DNA of 64,000 bases from Novosphingobium resinovorum (GCF_001742225.1 NZ_CP017075.1:1922001-1986000); one strand, 5' to 3'; shown: positions 28,041 to 38,962, counted from the stretch's first letter. Numbers and translations: made by a program. The notes: generated by a model not told the origin, from the letters alone.

Positions 28041-28170
28041 ATCCTCCCTGTCGCGAAGCGATGGGGAGGCGGCAGTCGCGAAGCGACTGACGGAGGGGTG
28101 GGTTGCAATCCCCCTCCACCACCGACTACGTCGGCGGTCCCCCTCCCCATCGCTTCGCGACAGGGAGGAT
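28041..28170. repeat. Family D repeat, perfect 29-bp outer arms
   Basis: ATCCTCCCTGTCGCGAAGCG... (28041-28069) and its exact reverse complement (28142-28170). Inside lies CCCCCTCCACCACCGAC...GGCGGTCCCC, the same block found at 36360-36500. Confidence 0.93.
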
Positions 28171-29453
<1,283 letters not shown>

Positions 29454-29467
29454 GTTTTTTGAATACC

Positions 29468-29524
29468 GCCCCCGCGACTGCCCCTCATTGTTGATACTCT
29501 CACAATGATGGGTAGCGCGGGGGC
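29468..29524 (+). terminator. Long imperfect hairpin between mdh and sucD
   Basis: GCCCCCGCG (29468-29476) pairs with CGCGGGGGC (29516-29524), and the stem continues inward through CCC/GGG and TCATTGT/ACAATGA with small bulges. AAAATAG follows. It could stop or attenuate transcription or mark an RNA processing site between the two genes. Confidence 0.6.
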
Positions 29525-29590
29525 AAAATAGTTTCTTGGAACCTCCCCGGCCCAATCCGGCTGCTTCCACGATCAGGAACAGGAAAACCG

Positions 29591-30481
29591 ATGTCGATCC
29601 TCGTTAACAAGAACACCAAGGTCATCACCCAGGGCATGACCGGCGCGACCGGCAGCTTCCACACCCAGGCTGCGCTCGACTACGGCACGCAGATGGTCGC
29701 GGGCGTGACCCCCGGCAAGGGCGGCCAGACCCACATCGGTCTGCCCCAGTACAACTCGGTCCACGAAGCCAAGGCTGCCACCGGCGCCAACGCCTCGTGC
29801 GTCTACGTGCCGCCGTTCGGCGCCGCCGACGCGATCCTCGAGGCGATCGACGCCGAGATCGAACTGATCATCTGCATCACCGAGGGCATCCCCGTTCTCG
29901 ACATGGTGCCCGTGAAGCGCGCCCTCACCGGCTCGAAGTCGCGCCTGATCGGCCCGAACTGCCCCGGCGTCCTGACCCCCAACGAGTGCAAGATCGGCAT
30001 CATGCCCGGCAGCATCTTCTCGCAGGGTTCGGTCGGCGTCGTCTCGCGCTCGGGTACGCTGACCTATGAAGCCGTGTTCCAGACCACTGCGGCAGGCCTC
30101 GGCCAGACCACGGCTGTCGGCATTGGCGGCGACCCGGTCAACGGCACCAACTTCATCGACATGCTCGAACTCTTCCTCGCTGACGAAGCCACCAAGTCGA
30201 TCATCATGATCGGCGAAATCGGCGGCTCGGCCGAAGAAGAAGCCGCGCAGTTCCTCAAGGACGAAGCCAAGCGCGGCCGTCGCAAGCCGATGGCGGGCTT
30301 CATCGCCGGTCGTACGGCCCCTCCGGGCCGCCGCATGGGCCACGCCGGTGCGATCGTCTCGGGCGGCCAGGGCGGCGCCGAGGAAAAGATCGCGGCGATG
30401 GAAGAAGCCGGCATCAAGGTTTCGGCCAGCCCCTCGCTGCTCGGCGAGACGCTGGTGGAAGCCATCAAGGCTTTCGCCTGA
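29591..30481 (+). CDS. sucD: Succinyl-CoA synthetase alpha subunit
   Basis: 296 residues. CoA-binding Rossmann start ([19 protein letters not shown]), the phosphorylated His in [20 protein letters not shown] and [20 protein letters not shown] are standard. It forms succinyl-CoA synthetase with SucC, making ATP or GTP from succinyl-CoA. The beta subunit gene is not next to it, unlike in most bacteria; it must lie elsewhere. GGAACAGGAAAACC gives a ribosome site. Confidence 0.97.
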   Translation: MSILVNKNTKVITQGMTGATGSFHTQAALDYGTQMVAGVTPGKGGQTHIGLPQYNSVHEAKAATGANASCVYVPPFGAADAILEAIDAEIELIICITEGIPVLDMVPVKRALTGSKSRLIGPNCPGVLTPNECKIGIMPGSIFSQGSVGVVSRSGTLTYEAVFQTTAAGLGQTTAVGIGGDPVNGTNFIDMLELFLADEATKSIIMIGEIGGSAEEEAAQFLKDEAKRGRRKPMAGFIAGRTAPPGRRMGHAGAIVSGGQGGAEEKIAAMEEAGIKVSASPSLLGETLVEAIKAFA

Positions 30482-30678
30482 CACTATAGGTGCAACGGGG
30501 CGGCGTTTTCTTCGGAAACCGCGCCGCCCCGGAGCGCTTACCATGACGCGCAAGGGGCATCCGGTCCCGGCGTGAGTACCTAGCGGACTAGCGGCCCTCC
30601 CTCCCCGGAAAAATCCGTCAGCCCGCCAAACTGAAAACGTCGGACAACCCTGTCCGGGCGTGGCGATAGGTGATTCCT

Positions 30679-33528
30679 ATGGGCGACGAGAGTTTCGATT
30701 TCACCCCGGACGCGGCACTGGACGAAGTTCAGGCCGGTCCCAGCTGGCAGCGCGGCAACTGGCCCCTCGTCGGCGGCGATGCCGAGGACGACTGGACGCA
30801 GGGACTTGATCCCACCGTCCTGAAGGCCGAGATCAAGAAGGCGGCCGCGAAAGGCGGCGCCCCGATCGACCAGTCCCGCATAGACGAAGCGGCGGCCGAT
30901 GCAATCCGCGCGATGATGCTGATCCGCACCTATCGCGTGCGCGGTCACCTCGCGGCGGACCTCGACCCGCTCGGCCTCAACCAGCGCAAGCTGCCTGCCG
31001 ACCTGACGCCGGAATACCACGGCTTCGCGGGCGCCGCGCAAGACCGCAAGGTCTACGTCGGCGGCGCGCTCGGCCTCGAGTGGACGACCGTGCGCGAGAT
31101 CGTGCAGATCCTGCGTGCCAACTACTGCGGCAAGGTCGGCCTCGAATACATGCACATCTCGGACACGGAGGAGCGCCGCTTCCTCCAGGACCGGATGGAA
31201 GGCGCGAACAAGGAAATCGAGTTCACGCCGGAAGGCAAGAAGGCGATCCTCGCGGCCGTCGTGCGCGGCGAGCAGTACGAGAAGTTCCTCGGCAAGAAGT
31301 ACGTCGGCACCAAGCGCTTCGGCCTGGATGGCGGCGAGTCGATGATCCCTGCCCTCGAGGCGGTGATCAAGTACGGCGGCCAGCTCGGCGTGAAGGAAAT
31401 CGTCTACGGCATGGCCCACCGCGGCCGCCTGAACGTTCTCGCGAACGTGATGGCCAAGCCCTACAAGGTGATCTTCCACGAATTCTCAGGGGGGACCGCG
31501 AACCCCGAGGACGTGGGCGGCTCGGGCGACGTGAAGTACCACCTCGGCACTTCGACGGACCGCGAGTTCGACGGCACCAAGGTTCACATGAGCCTGATGC
31601 CGAACCCCTCGCACCTCGAAACCGTCGATCCGGTCGTGCTCGGCAAGGTCCGCGCCTACCAGCAGATCGCGGACGACATCGGCGACGACGTCGGCCCGAA
31701 CGCCAAGCACAAGCAGGTGCTGCCGGTCCTCATCCACGGTGACGCGGCCTTCGCGGGCCAAGGCATCATCTGGGAGTGCTTCGGCCTCTCGGGCGTGAAG
31801 GGCTACAACACCGGCGGCTGCGTCCACTTCATCATCAACAACCAGATCGGCTTCACGACGAGCCCGCAGTTCGCGCGCAACTCGCCGTATCCCTCGGACG
31901 TCGCCAAGGGCGTCCAGGCGCCGATCCTGCACGTCAACGGCGACGATCCGGCGGCCGTGACGTTCGCCTGCAAGCTGGCGATCGACTACCGCCAGACCTT
32001 CGGACGCGACATCGTGATCGACATGTGGTGCTACCGCCGCTTCGGCCACAACGAGGGCGACGAGCCGGGCTTCACCCAGCCGCTGATGTATCAGAAGATC
32101 CGCCAGCACCCGCCGGTGTCGAAGATCTATTCCGACAAGCTGAAGTCGGAAGGCGTCATCGACGATGCGTTCCTGACGCAGACCGAGGCCGCGTTCACCG
32201 AGCATCTCGAAGAGCAGTTCGAGGCGGCCAAGACCTACAAGGCGAACCAGGCCGACTGGTTCTCCGGTCAGTGGAGCGGCTTCCACAAGCCCGCCGACCC
32301 CGAGACCGCGCGCCGCAACGTCGACACCAAGGTCGAGCCCAAGCTGTTCGAAAGCCTGGGCCGTACCCTGACGACCGTTCCTGCGGACCTCACCGTCCAC
32401 AAGACGCTCGCCCGCGTGCTCGCCGCCAAGGAAGAGATGTTCAAGTCGGGCGAAGGCTTCGACTGGGCAACGGCGGAGGCACTCGCCTTCGGCAGCCTCG
32501 TCTCGGAAGGCTACGGCGTTCGCCTGTCGGGCCAGGACTGCGGCCGCGGTACGTTCTCGCAGCGCCACGCGGTGTGGACCGACCAGACCGACGAGCGCAA
32601 GTACGTGCCCCTCACCACGCTGCCGCATGGCCGCTTCGAGGTGCTGGATTCGACGCTGTCGGAATACGGCGTGCTCGGCTTCGAGTATGGCTTCGCCAGC
32701 GCCGATCCGAAGACGCTGGTGCTGTGGGAAGCGCAGTTCGGTGACTTCGCCAACGGCGCGCAGATCATTATCGACCAGTACGTCGCATCGGCGGAGTCCA
32801 AGTGGCTGCGCGCGAACGGCCTGGTGATGCTGCTGCCGCACGGTTACGAAGGCCAGGGACCCGAGCACTCCTCGGCCCGTCTGGAGCGTTACCTGCAGCT
32901 CTGCGCGCAGGATAACATCCAGGTCTGCAACATCACCAGCCCGGCGAACTACTTCCACGTTCTTCGCCGCCAGATGCGCCGTCCGTTCCGCAAGCCGCTC
33001 GTCATCATGACCCCCAAGTCGCTGCTCCGCCACCCGCTGGCGAAGTCCTCGGCGAAGGAGTTCCTCGAAGGCGACTTCAAGCGCATCCTCTCCGACCCCA
33101 AGGGTTCGGCTGACGAGGCGACCAAGAAGGTCGTGCTGTGTTCGGGCAAGGTCTTCTACGACCTGCTCGAAGCGCGCGATGCCGCCGAGATCGACGACAC
33201 CCAGATCATCCGCATCGAGCAGCTCTACCCCTTCCCGGGCGAACCGCTGGCCAAGCGTCTGTCGAAGATGCCGAACCTCGAAGAGATCGTCTGGTGCCAG
33301 GAAGAGCCGAAGAACAACGGCTCCTGGTTCTTCGTCGAGCCGCTGGTCGAAGCCGCCGCCGTCGAGGCGGGCGTCAAGGCTCCGCGTCCGCGCTATGCGG
33401 GTCGCTCGGCCTCGGCCTCCCCGGCCACCGGCCTCGCCAAGCGCCACACCGCCGAACAGGCGGCGCTGGTCGCCGACGCGCTGCACCTTTCCGTCCGTTC
33501 CGAACTCCGTCGCAAGCAGAAGGCTTGA
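30679..33528 (+). CDS. sucA: 2-oxoglutarate dehydrogenase E1 component
   Basis: A 949-residue thiamine diphosphate enzyme that decarboxylates 2-oxoglutarate and passes the succinyl group to E2. Seen: GMAHRGRLNVLANVMAKP (near residue 243), the ThDP motif GDAAFAGQGIIWECFGLSGV ... INNQIGFTT, and the transketolase C-domain NITSPANYFHVLRRQMRRP. The ATG at 30679 has AGG 8 bases before it; GTG nine bases earlier is possible. It begins GDESFDFTPD and has the full N-terminal segment for E2 binding. Next gene sucB starts 8 bp after. Confidence 0.97.
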   Translation: MGDESFDFTPDAALDEVQAGPSWQRGNWPLVGGDAEDDWTQGLDPTVLKAEIKKAAAKGGAPIDQSRIDEAAADAIRAMMLIRTYRVRGHLAADLDPLGLNQRKLPADLTPEYHGFAGAAQDRKVYVGGALGLEWTTVREIVQILRANYCGKVGLEYMHISDTEERRFLQDRMEGANKEIEFTPEGKKAILAAVVRGEQYEKFLGKKYVGTKRFGLDGGESMIPALEAVIKYGGQLGVKEIVYGMAHRGRLNVLANVMAKPYKVIFHEFSGGTANPEDVGGSGDVKYHLGTSTDREFDGTKVHMSLMPNPSHLETVDPVVLGKVRAYQQIADDIGDDVGPNAKHKQVLPVLIHGDAAFAGQGIIWECFGLSGVKGYNTGGCVHFIINNQIGFTTSPQFARNSPYPSDVAKGVQAPILHVNGDDPAAVTFACKLAIDYRQTFGRDIVIDMWCYRRFGHNEGDEPGFTQPLMYQKIRQHPPVSKIYSDKLKSEGVIDDAFLTQTEAAFTEHLEEQFEAAKTYKANQADWFSGQWSGFHKPADPETARRNVDTKVEPKLFESLGRTLTTVPADLTVHKTLARVLAAKEEMFKSGEGFDWATAEALAFGSLVSEGYGVRLSGQDCGRGTFSQRHAVWTDQTDERKYVPLTTLPHGRFEVLDSTLSEYGVLGFEYGFASADPKTLVLWEAQFGDFANGAQIIIDQYVASAESKWLRANGLVMLLPHGYEGQGPEHSSARLERYLQLCAQDNIQVCNITSPANYFHVLRRQMRRPFRKPLVIMTPKSLLRHPLAKSSAKEFLEGDFKRILSDPKGSADEATKKVVLCSGKVFYDLLEARDAAEIDDTQIIRIEQLYPFPGEPLAKRLSKMPNLEEIVWCQEEPKNNGSWFFVEPLVEAAAVEAGVKAPRPRYAGRSASASPATGLAKRHTAEQAALVADALHLSVRSELRRKQKA

Positions 33529-33536
33529 GATAAATC

Positions 33537-34769
33537 ATGACCACCGAAGTCAAGGTCCCCGTCCTTGGGGAATCCGTCGCCGAAGCCACCATCGGCCAGT
33601 GGCTGAAGCAGCCCGGCGAAGCCGTTGCCGCTGACGAGCCCATCGCCAGCCTCGAGACCGACAAGGTCGCGATCGACGTCATGGCGCCCCACGCGGGCAC
33701 CATGGGCCAGCAGCTCGTGGCCGAAGGCGACACCGTCGTCGTCGGCGCGCTGATCGCCACGATCGAAGAAGGCGCAGGCGCTCCCGCAGCCGCCAAGCCC
33801 GCCGCTGCGGCTCCCGCCGCCTCGGCCCCTGCTCCCACCCCGGCTCCCGCAGCCGCTCCTGCGGCTGACGAAGCCTCGGCCGGTGCATCGGTCCTCTCGC
33901 CGGCCGTGCGCCGCGCGATCCTGGAGCACGGTATCGACCCCGCGTCGATCAAGGGCACCGGCAAGGACGGCCGCATCACCAAGGACGACGTCCTCGAAGC
34001 CGCCAAGAACAAGCCCGCAGCCTCGGCGCCTGCCGCGTCGGTCCCGGCTGCTGCTGCCGCTCCCGCCGCGCGCGGCGAAGAGCGCGTGAAGATGACGCGC
34101 CTGCGCCAGACGATCGCCAAGCGCCTCAAGTCCGCGCAGGACAACGCCGCCCTCCTCACCACCTTCAACGACGTCGACATGTCCGCCGTCATCGAGGCGC
34201 GTGAGAAGTACAAGGACGTGTTCCAGAAGAAGCACGGCATCAAACTGGGCTTCATGTCGTTCTTCGCCAAGGCTTCGGTCCTGGCGCTGAAGGACATCCC
34301 GGCGGTCAACGCGCAGATCGACGGCGACCAGATCGTCTACCACGACTACGTCGACATCTCGATCGCGGTCTCGGCCCCGAACGGCCTCGTCGTCCCGGTC
34401 GTCAAGGACTGCGACAAGCTGGGGTTCGCCGGCATCGAGAAGGCCATCGCGAACTTCGGCAAGAAGGCCAAGGAAGGCACGCTGACCATGGCCGACATGG
34501 CCGGCGGCACCTTCACCATCTCGAACGGCGGCGTGTTCGGTGGCCTCATGTCCACCCCGATCATCAATCCGCCGCAGTCGGCGGTGCTGGGCCTCCACCG
34601 CATCGAGGACCGTGCAGTCGTCCGCAACGGTGAGATCGTGATCCGCCCGATGATGTACATCGCGCTGTCCTACGATCACCGCCTGATCGACGGCCGCGAG
34701 GCGGTCACCGCGCTCAAGACCATCAAGGAAGCGATCGAAGACCCCACCCGTCTGCTGATCGACCTCTGA
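33537..34769 (+). CDS. sucB: 2-oxoglutarate dehydrogenase E2, dihydrolipoyl succinyltransferase
   Basis: 410 residues. Lipoyl domain 1-80 with the lipoylated Lys in ETDKVAIDV (near residue 43), an Ala/Pro-rich hinge, a peripheral subunit-binding domain ([20 protein letters not shown], about 120-155), a second Ala/Pro hinge, and the catalytic domain with [13 protein letters not shown]. It forms the core of the complex and transfers succinyl to CoA. A strong terminator follows, so mdh to sucB is one block and lpd has its own leader. Confidence 0.97.
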   Translation: MTTEVKVPVLGESVAEATIGQWLKQPGEAVAADEPIASLETDKVAIDVMAPHAGTMGQQLVAEGDTVVVGALIATIEEGAGAPAAAKPAAAAPAASAPAPTPAPAAAPAADEASAGASVLSPAVRRAILEHGIDPASIKGTGKDGRITKDDVLEAAKNKPAASAPAASVPAAAAAPAARGEERVKMTRLRQTIAKRLKSAQDNAALLTTFNDVDMSAVIEAREKYKDVFQKKHGIKLGFMSFFAKASVLALKDIPAVNAQIDGDQIVYHDYVDISIAVSAPNGLVVPVVKDCDKLGFAGIEKAIANFGKKAKEGTLTMADMAGGTFTISNGGVFGGLMSTPIINPPQSAVLGLHRIEDRAVVRNGEIVIRPMMYIALSYDHRLIDGREAVTALKTIKEAIEDPTRLLIDL

Positions 34770-34777
34770 GACTGACA

Positions 34778-34815
34778 AGCCCCGCCCGCCCCGAACTCTG
34801 GTCGGGCGGGGTTTT
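34778..34815 (+). terminator. Intrinsic terminator after sucB
   Basis: CCCCGCCCG (34780-34788) pairs with CGGGCGGGG (34803-34811), then TTTT. Confidence 0.85.
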
Positions 34816-34884
34816 CACTTGCGCTGAAACGATTATTACCGCTCGTGACTGATTGTGCGAAGCACGAGCGTGAGGAGGCCTACA

Positions 34885-36294
34885 ATGGCTGATTACGACT
34901 ACGACGTCCTTGTCATCGGTGCCGGCCCCGGCGGTTATGTCGCGGCGATCCGCGCAGCGCAGCTGGGCCTGAAGACCGCCTGCGCCGAAGGGCGCGAGAC
35001 GCTGGGCGGCACCTGCCTCAACGTCGGCTGCATCCCCTCGAAGGCCCTGCTCCACGCTTCGGAATACTTCGAGGCGGCCAAGGGCGGCGCGATGGCCGCG
35101 ATGGGCATCAAGGTCACCCCCGAACTCGACCTGCCCACCATGCAGGGCCAGCGCCTCGACGCGATCAAGGGCCTGACCGGCGGCATCGAGTTCCTCTTCA
35201 AGAAGAACAAGGTCGACTGGCTGAAGGGCTACGCCCAGTTCAAGGACGCGCACAGCGTCGAGGTCGCGGGCAAGACCGTGACCGCCAAGAACATCGTCAT
35301 CGCCACCGGCTCGTCGGTCACCCCGCTCCCGGGCGTTGAGATCGACAACGAAGGCGGCGTGGTGGTTGACTCCACCGGCGCGCTGGAACTGGCTTCGGTG
35401 CCGAAGAAGATGGTCGTCATCGGCGGCGGCGTGATCGGTCTGGAACTGGGCTCGGTGTGGCGTCGTCTCGGCGCGGAAGTCACCGTGGTCGAATTCCTCG
35501 ACCAGCTGCTCCCCGGCATGGATGGCGACGTCCGTAAGGAAGCCGCCAAGATCTTCAAGAAGCAGGGCATGGCCCTCAAGCTCGGCACCAAGGTCACCGG
35601 CGTGACCGTGGCCGAAGTGAATGGGGGCAAGAGCGCCAAGGTCACCGTCGAGCCCGCCAAGGGTGGTGACGCCGAAGTGATCGAGGCCGACGTCGTCCTC
35701 GTCTCGATCGGCCGTCGTCCGAACACCGAGGGCCTCGGCCTCGGCAACATCGGCCTTGAGCTGAACGCCCGCGCGCAGATCGAGACCGACCACGACTTCG
35801 CCACCAAGGTGGACGGCGTCTGGGCGATCGGCGACGTGATCCCCGGCCCGATGCTCGCGCACAAGGCCGAGGACGAAGGTATCGCCGTCGCCGAGAACAT
35901 CGCGGGCCTGACCGGCATCGTGAACCACGACGTCATCCCCGGCGTGGTCTACACCCAGCCCGAGATCGCGGGCGTGGGCCTGACCGAGGAAGCCGCCAAG
36001 GAGCGCGGTGCGATCAAGGTCGGCAAGTTCCCGATGCTGGCGAACTCGCGCGCCAAGACCAACCACGAGCCCGACGGCTTCGTGAAGGTCATCGCCGATG
36101 CCGAGACCGACCGCGTGCTCGGCGTGTGGTGCATCGCCTCGGTGGCGGGCACGATGATCGCACAAGCCGCGCAGGCCATGGAATTCGGCGCGACCTCGGA
36201 AGACATCGCCTACACCTGCCACGCGCACCCGACCCACTCGGAAGCGATCAAGGAAGCGGCGATGGCCGTGACGGGCAAGCCGATCCACATGTGA
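34885..36294 (+). CDS. lpdA: Dihydrolipoyl dehydrogenase (E3)
   Basis: 469 residues. FAD-binding VLVIGAGPGGYVAAIRAAQL, redox disulfide GGTCLNVGCIPSKALLH (Cys near 41 and 46), NAD motif VVIGGGVIGLELGSVW, and the C-terminal His-Glu pair in CHAHPTHSEAIKEA. Reoxidises lipoamide on the E2 of 2-oxoglutarate dehydrogenase and related complexes. GAGGAGG stands 6 bases before the ATG. Its own terminator follows. Placed after sucB but separated by a terminator. Confidence 0.97.
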   Translation: MADYDYDVLVIGAGPGGYVAAIRAAQLGLKTACAEGRETLGGTCLNVGCIPSKALLHASEYFEAAKGGAMAAMGIKVTPELDLPTMQGQRLDAIKGLTGGIEFLFKKNKVDWLKGYAQFKDAHSVEVAGKTVTAKNIVIATGSSVTPLPGVEIDNEGGVVVDSTGALELASVPKKMVVIGGGVIGLELGSVWRRLGAEVTVVEFLDQLLPGMDGDVRKEAAKIFKKQGMALKLGTKVTGVTVAEVNGGKSAKVTVEPAKGGDAEVIEADVVLVSIGRRPNTEGLGLGNIGLELNARAQIETDHDFATKVDGVWAIGDVIPGPMLAHKAEDEGIAVAENIAGLTGIVNHDVIPGVVYTQPEIAGVGLTEEAAKERGAIKVGKFPMLANSRAKTNHEPDGFVKVIADAETDRVLGVWCIASVAGTMIAQAAQAMEFGATSEDIAYTCHAHPTHSEAIKEAAMAVTGKPIHM

Positions 36295-36318
36295 TCGCGC
36301 CGTCAGGCTGAGCGAAGG

Positions 36319-36345
36319 GGCCGGTGCGAAAGCGCCGGCCTTTTT
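36319..36345 (+). terminator. Intrinsic terminator after lpd
   Basis: GGCCGGTGC, GAAA tetraloop, GCGCCGGCC and TTTTT; one G-T wobble in the stem. Confidence 0.85.
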
Positions 36346-36359
36346 CGTTTGCGCTTGGG

Positions 36360-36500
36360 CCCCCTCCACCACCCGCTGCGCGGGCGGTCCCCCTCCCCAT
36401 CCCTGCGGGACAGGGAGGATTAAGGCATTCTAACTTCCTATCCTCCCTGTTGCGAAGCAATGGGGAGGGGGACCGCCGACGCAGTCGGTGGTGGAGGGGG
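36360..36500. repeat. Family D repeat, inverted pair upstream of the DUF559 gene
   Basis: Two D units face each other: CCCCCTCCACCACC...ACAGGGAGGAT (from about 36360 to 36420) and TCCTCCCTGTTGCGAAGCAA...GGTGGTGGAGGGGG (36440-36500), 19 bases apart. The right-hand end contributes the GGAGGGGG used as ribosome site by the next gene. Confidence 0.92.
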
Positions 36501-36505
36501 ACAGC

Positions 36506-36850
36506 ATGCCGCCAATCCAGACGATCCGTCGCGCGCGCAAACTCCGCCGCACCATGACCCCGCCCGAGGTAATCCTCTGGCAACACTTGCGCCGCTCTCC
36601 CATGGGCCTGAAGTTCCGCCGCCAGCATTCGATCGGCCCCTACGTGCTCGACTTCTACTGCCCCTCCGCAAAGACCGGCATCGAAATCGACGGCGCGGTT
36701 CACGACATGGGCGAGAACCCCGAGCACGACCTCCATCGCGGCGCCTGGCTGTGCGAACACGGCATCGCCATCATCCGCATCCCCGCCCGCGAGGTGCTGC
36801 GCACACCTGAAACCGCCGTCGCCGCACTCGTAAGCACCTGCCAACGATAA
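36506..36850 (+). CDS. DUF559 endonuclease-like protein
   Basis: 114 residues of the DUF559 family, related to Vsr and other restriction-like nuclease folds. Marks: RARKLRRTMTPPEVILWQHL, GLKFRRQHSIGPYVLDFYCP, GIEIDGAVHDMGENPEHDLH and a C-terminal IIRIPAREVL. The Asp in LDFY, the EID and the Gln/Arg set fit a metal-dependent nuclease core. Its ribosome site GGAGGGGG and first upstream bases belong to the family D repeat, and an in-frame GTG also lies within the repeat. DUF559 genes are widespread in sphingomonads and rhizobia with unknown role; a link to repeat spread or genome maintenance is a hypothesis. Confidence 0.85.
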   Translation: MPPIQTIRRARKLRRTMTPPEVILWQHLRRSPMGLKFRRQHSIGPYVLDFYCPSAKTGIEIDGAVHDMGENPEHDLHRGAWLCEHGIAIIRIPAREVLRTPETAVAALVSTCQR

Positions 36851-36918
36851 CCTGAATTGGAACCCGCCAGCCGCTCGCGAATTTCACCGCGACTATGGTT
36901 CCACGGGGCGTTCCACGC

Positions 36919-38385
36919 ATGACCTTGCGCATTATCCTGCCGGTTCTGGCGGGCACCCTCGCACTCACCGCCTGCAAGCGCGAACGCTTCCAGCCTCCGC
37001 CGCGCGCCCACGACGAAGTCCGGATCGAACCGCAGGCGTCGCTCATCACCGTCCCGGTCACGGCGGACCTCACCGAACTCGCCGCCGCGCTCGACCGGGA
37101 GATACCCCGCACCCTCTGGACCATCGACAAGCCCGGCCAGACTTGCGTGAAGTCGAAGCAGGTCGATCTCGGCATCACCACCCTCAAGACCCCGGCGCTC
37201 AAGTGCCGGATCGTCGGGGACGTGACCCGCGGCCCGATGACTTTCGCCGGGCGCGGCAAGGAAATCCGCCTGACGATGCCGCTCCACGCCGTCCTGCGCG
37301 CCGAGGACATCGGCGGCATGCTCAAGCGCGAGACCGCAACCGCCGACGCCGTGGCGGAAGCCACCGTGCGCATCACCCTCGCCGACGACTGGACGCCGCG
37401 CGGGACCGTGGACATCCGCTATGACTGGACCAACTCCCCGCATGCGGAATTTCTCGGCCAGCGCATCGACTTCACCGAAAAGGCCGACCGCAAGCTGGCC
37501 CCGGTGATAGCCAAGCTGGAGCGTGAACTGCCCGGCCAGCTCGGCCGCCTGCAACTGCGCCGCCAGGTAGAGCAGGCGTGGAATTCGGCCTTCACCACCC
37601 TGTCGCTCAACCGCGAGAACCCGCCGGTGTGGATGCGCGTGAAACCCACCGAACTGCAGTACGGCGGCTACGAACTCGACGGCAAACGTATGCTGCTGCG
37701 CCTCGGCGTGAAGGCGGTGACCGAAACCTTCGTCGGTCGGCGTCCCGAAGATCCCGCGCCGACCCCGCTGCCGCCGGTCAAGCCGTTGCAAGCACAGGCC
37801 GGACGCCTCGCCTTCTTCATCCCGGTCGTCGCCGATTACCATGAACTCGAACCGGTGCTGATGAAGGCGCTGCGCAAGCGCTCCACACGCCCCTTCACCG
37901 TACCCGGCGTCGGTCCGGTGCGTACCGATTTCCGCAAGGCCACGATCTACGGCACCACCGGCGGACGCATCGCCGTCGGCCTCGACTTCACCGCGCGTGA
38001 CGAGGCGGGCAAGCTCGGTGCAACCAAAGGCACCGTCTGGATGACCGGCGTGCCCGTCAATGCCGAGGATTCGCGCCGGATCGGCTTCGAGGATTTCGAG
38101 GTCAGCGGCACCACCGACATGCGCGGCGGCGACCTGATCCTGCGCCTCGCCAACACGCCGGGCATGAGCGCGACGATCGCGGGCGCGCTGGCCCAGAATT
38201 TCGAGAAGGATTACGGCAAGCTCCTCGGCAAGATCGGCCGCGCGATCGAGGACAAGCGCGAAGGCGACCTCGTCATCCGTGCCGAGGTAACCCGCACCCG
38301 CACTGGCCGCATCCAGGCAGCGGGGCGCGGCCTATACCTGCCGGTCTGGGCGGACGGCACGGCGTCGATCACCGTGACACGCTGA
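36919..38385 (+). CDS. DUF4403-family lipoprotein
   Basis: 488 residues. Lipobox LTAC after a signal peptide (LPVLAGTLALTACKRERF). The mature part is a repeated beta-rich fold: SLITVPVTADLTELAAALDR near the start is echoed by RLAFFIPVVADYHELEPVLM in the second half, suggesting two homologous domains as in DUF4403 proteins. Probably anchored in the outer membrane facing the periplasm; it may bind lipids like the related SYLF/BPI-like folds, which is a guess. ATG at 36919 is preferred over one 24 bases upstream. Confidence 0.8.
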   Translation: MTLRIILPVLAGTLALTACKRERFQPPPRAHDEVRIEPQASLITVPVTADLTELAAALDREIPRTLWTIDKPGQTCVKSKQVDLGITTLKTPALKCRIVGDVTRGPMTFAGRGKEIRLTMPLHAVLRAEDIGGMLKRETATADAVAEATVRITLADDWTPRGTVDIRYDWTNSPHAEFLGQRIDFTEKADRKLAPVIAKLERELPGQLGRLQLRRQVEQAWNSAFTTLSLNRENPPVWMRVKPTELQYGGYELDGKRMLLRLGVKAVTETFVGRRPEDPAPTPLPPVKPLQAQAGRLAFFIPVVADYHELEPVLMKALRKRSTRPFTVPGVGPVRTDFRKATIYGTTGGRIAVGLDFTARDEAGKLGATKGTVWMTGVPVNAEDSRRIGFEDFEVSGTTDMRGGDLILRLANTPGMSATIAGALAQNFEKDYGKLLGKIGRAIEDKREGDLVIRAEVTRTRTGRIQAAGRGLYLPVWADGTASITVTR

Positions 38386-38441
38386 ACAGACATCATCACG
38401 GTTCGGCAACAAGCCGGCAGCATTTGCCACCTACCTCCATT

Positions 38442-38479
38442 TGCACAAGGATTGTGCATTATTGCCTAATATTTAGGCA
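38442..38479. promoter_or_regulatory. Two adjacent 7-3-7 palindromes
   Basis: TGCACAA-GGA-TTGTGCA (38442-38458) and TGCCTAA-TAT-TTAGGCA (38463-38479) are both perfect inverted repeats, four bases apart, ending 16 bases before the next start codon. They look like operator sites. The half GGATTGTGCATTTAT also appears at 7588, before the cfa-like gene. Confidence 0.55.
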
Positions 38480-38495
38480 CGTCTTGGGAGGAAAC

Positions 38496-38927
38496 ATGAG
38501 CCTGCTCGCCGCTTTCGGTTTCATTGGCGCTCTCGCCGCCACCGCCGCGCCCGTACACAGCGTCTCCGTCGATCACCGCGGCAGCACTTACAGCGTCGAC
38601 TACCGCGCCCGCGTCGAGACCAGCATGCGCACCATCGGCATTGCCCCGCCCGCACGCCAGAGCACGCAGCGCTGCGTGATGACCGCAAGCGTCTCGGTCG
38701 AACGCGTCATCGCCGACGGCGGACACGCCCTGACCGCAGCGCTGCCCGGCAAGGAGACCTTCACCCGCCAGTTGCCCGGCGACTGCCGTAGCCGCGACGC
38801 CCAACTGGCCCGGCTCGTCGATGACAAGACCCCCGCCATCACCGCACACCTAGCCGAAGCGGCGAGCGCCGACCGCGAGCACGCCCTCGCTGCTATCGAC
38901 GCCGCGCATCACTTCGCCGCGAACTGA
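38496..38927 (+). CDS. Secreted protein of unknown function
   Basis: 143 residues. Signal peptide with cleavage near ATAAPVHS; the mature protein has two cysteines (RCVMTAS and GDCRSRDAQ) and a helical C-terminal half (LVDDKTPAITAHLAEAASAD). GGGAGGAAAC is an excellent ribosome site. Two operator-like palindromes precede it, so it is probably regulated. No known family. Confidence 0.7.
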   Translation: MSLLAAFGFIGALAATAAPVHSVSVDHRGSTYSVDYRARVETSMRTIGIAPPARQSTQRCVMTASVSVERVIADGGHALTAALPGKETFTRQLPGDCRSRDAQLARLVDDKTPAITAHLAEAASADREHALAAIDAAHHFAAN

Positions 38928-38962
38928 CGGACACTGCCAGGAAAGATTGCTAGATCAATCGG

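Noticed and set aside
31486..33486. A 666-codon frame antisense to sucA
   Set aside because: Shadow of a conserved enzyme gene with no recognisable domain.
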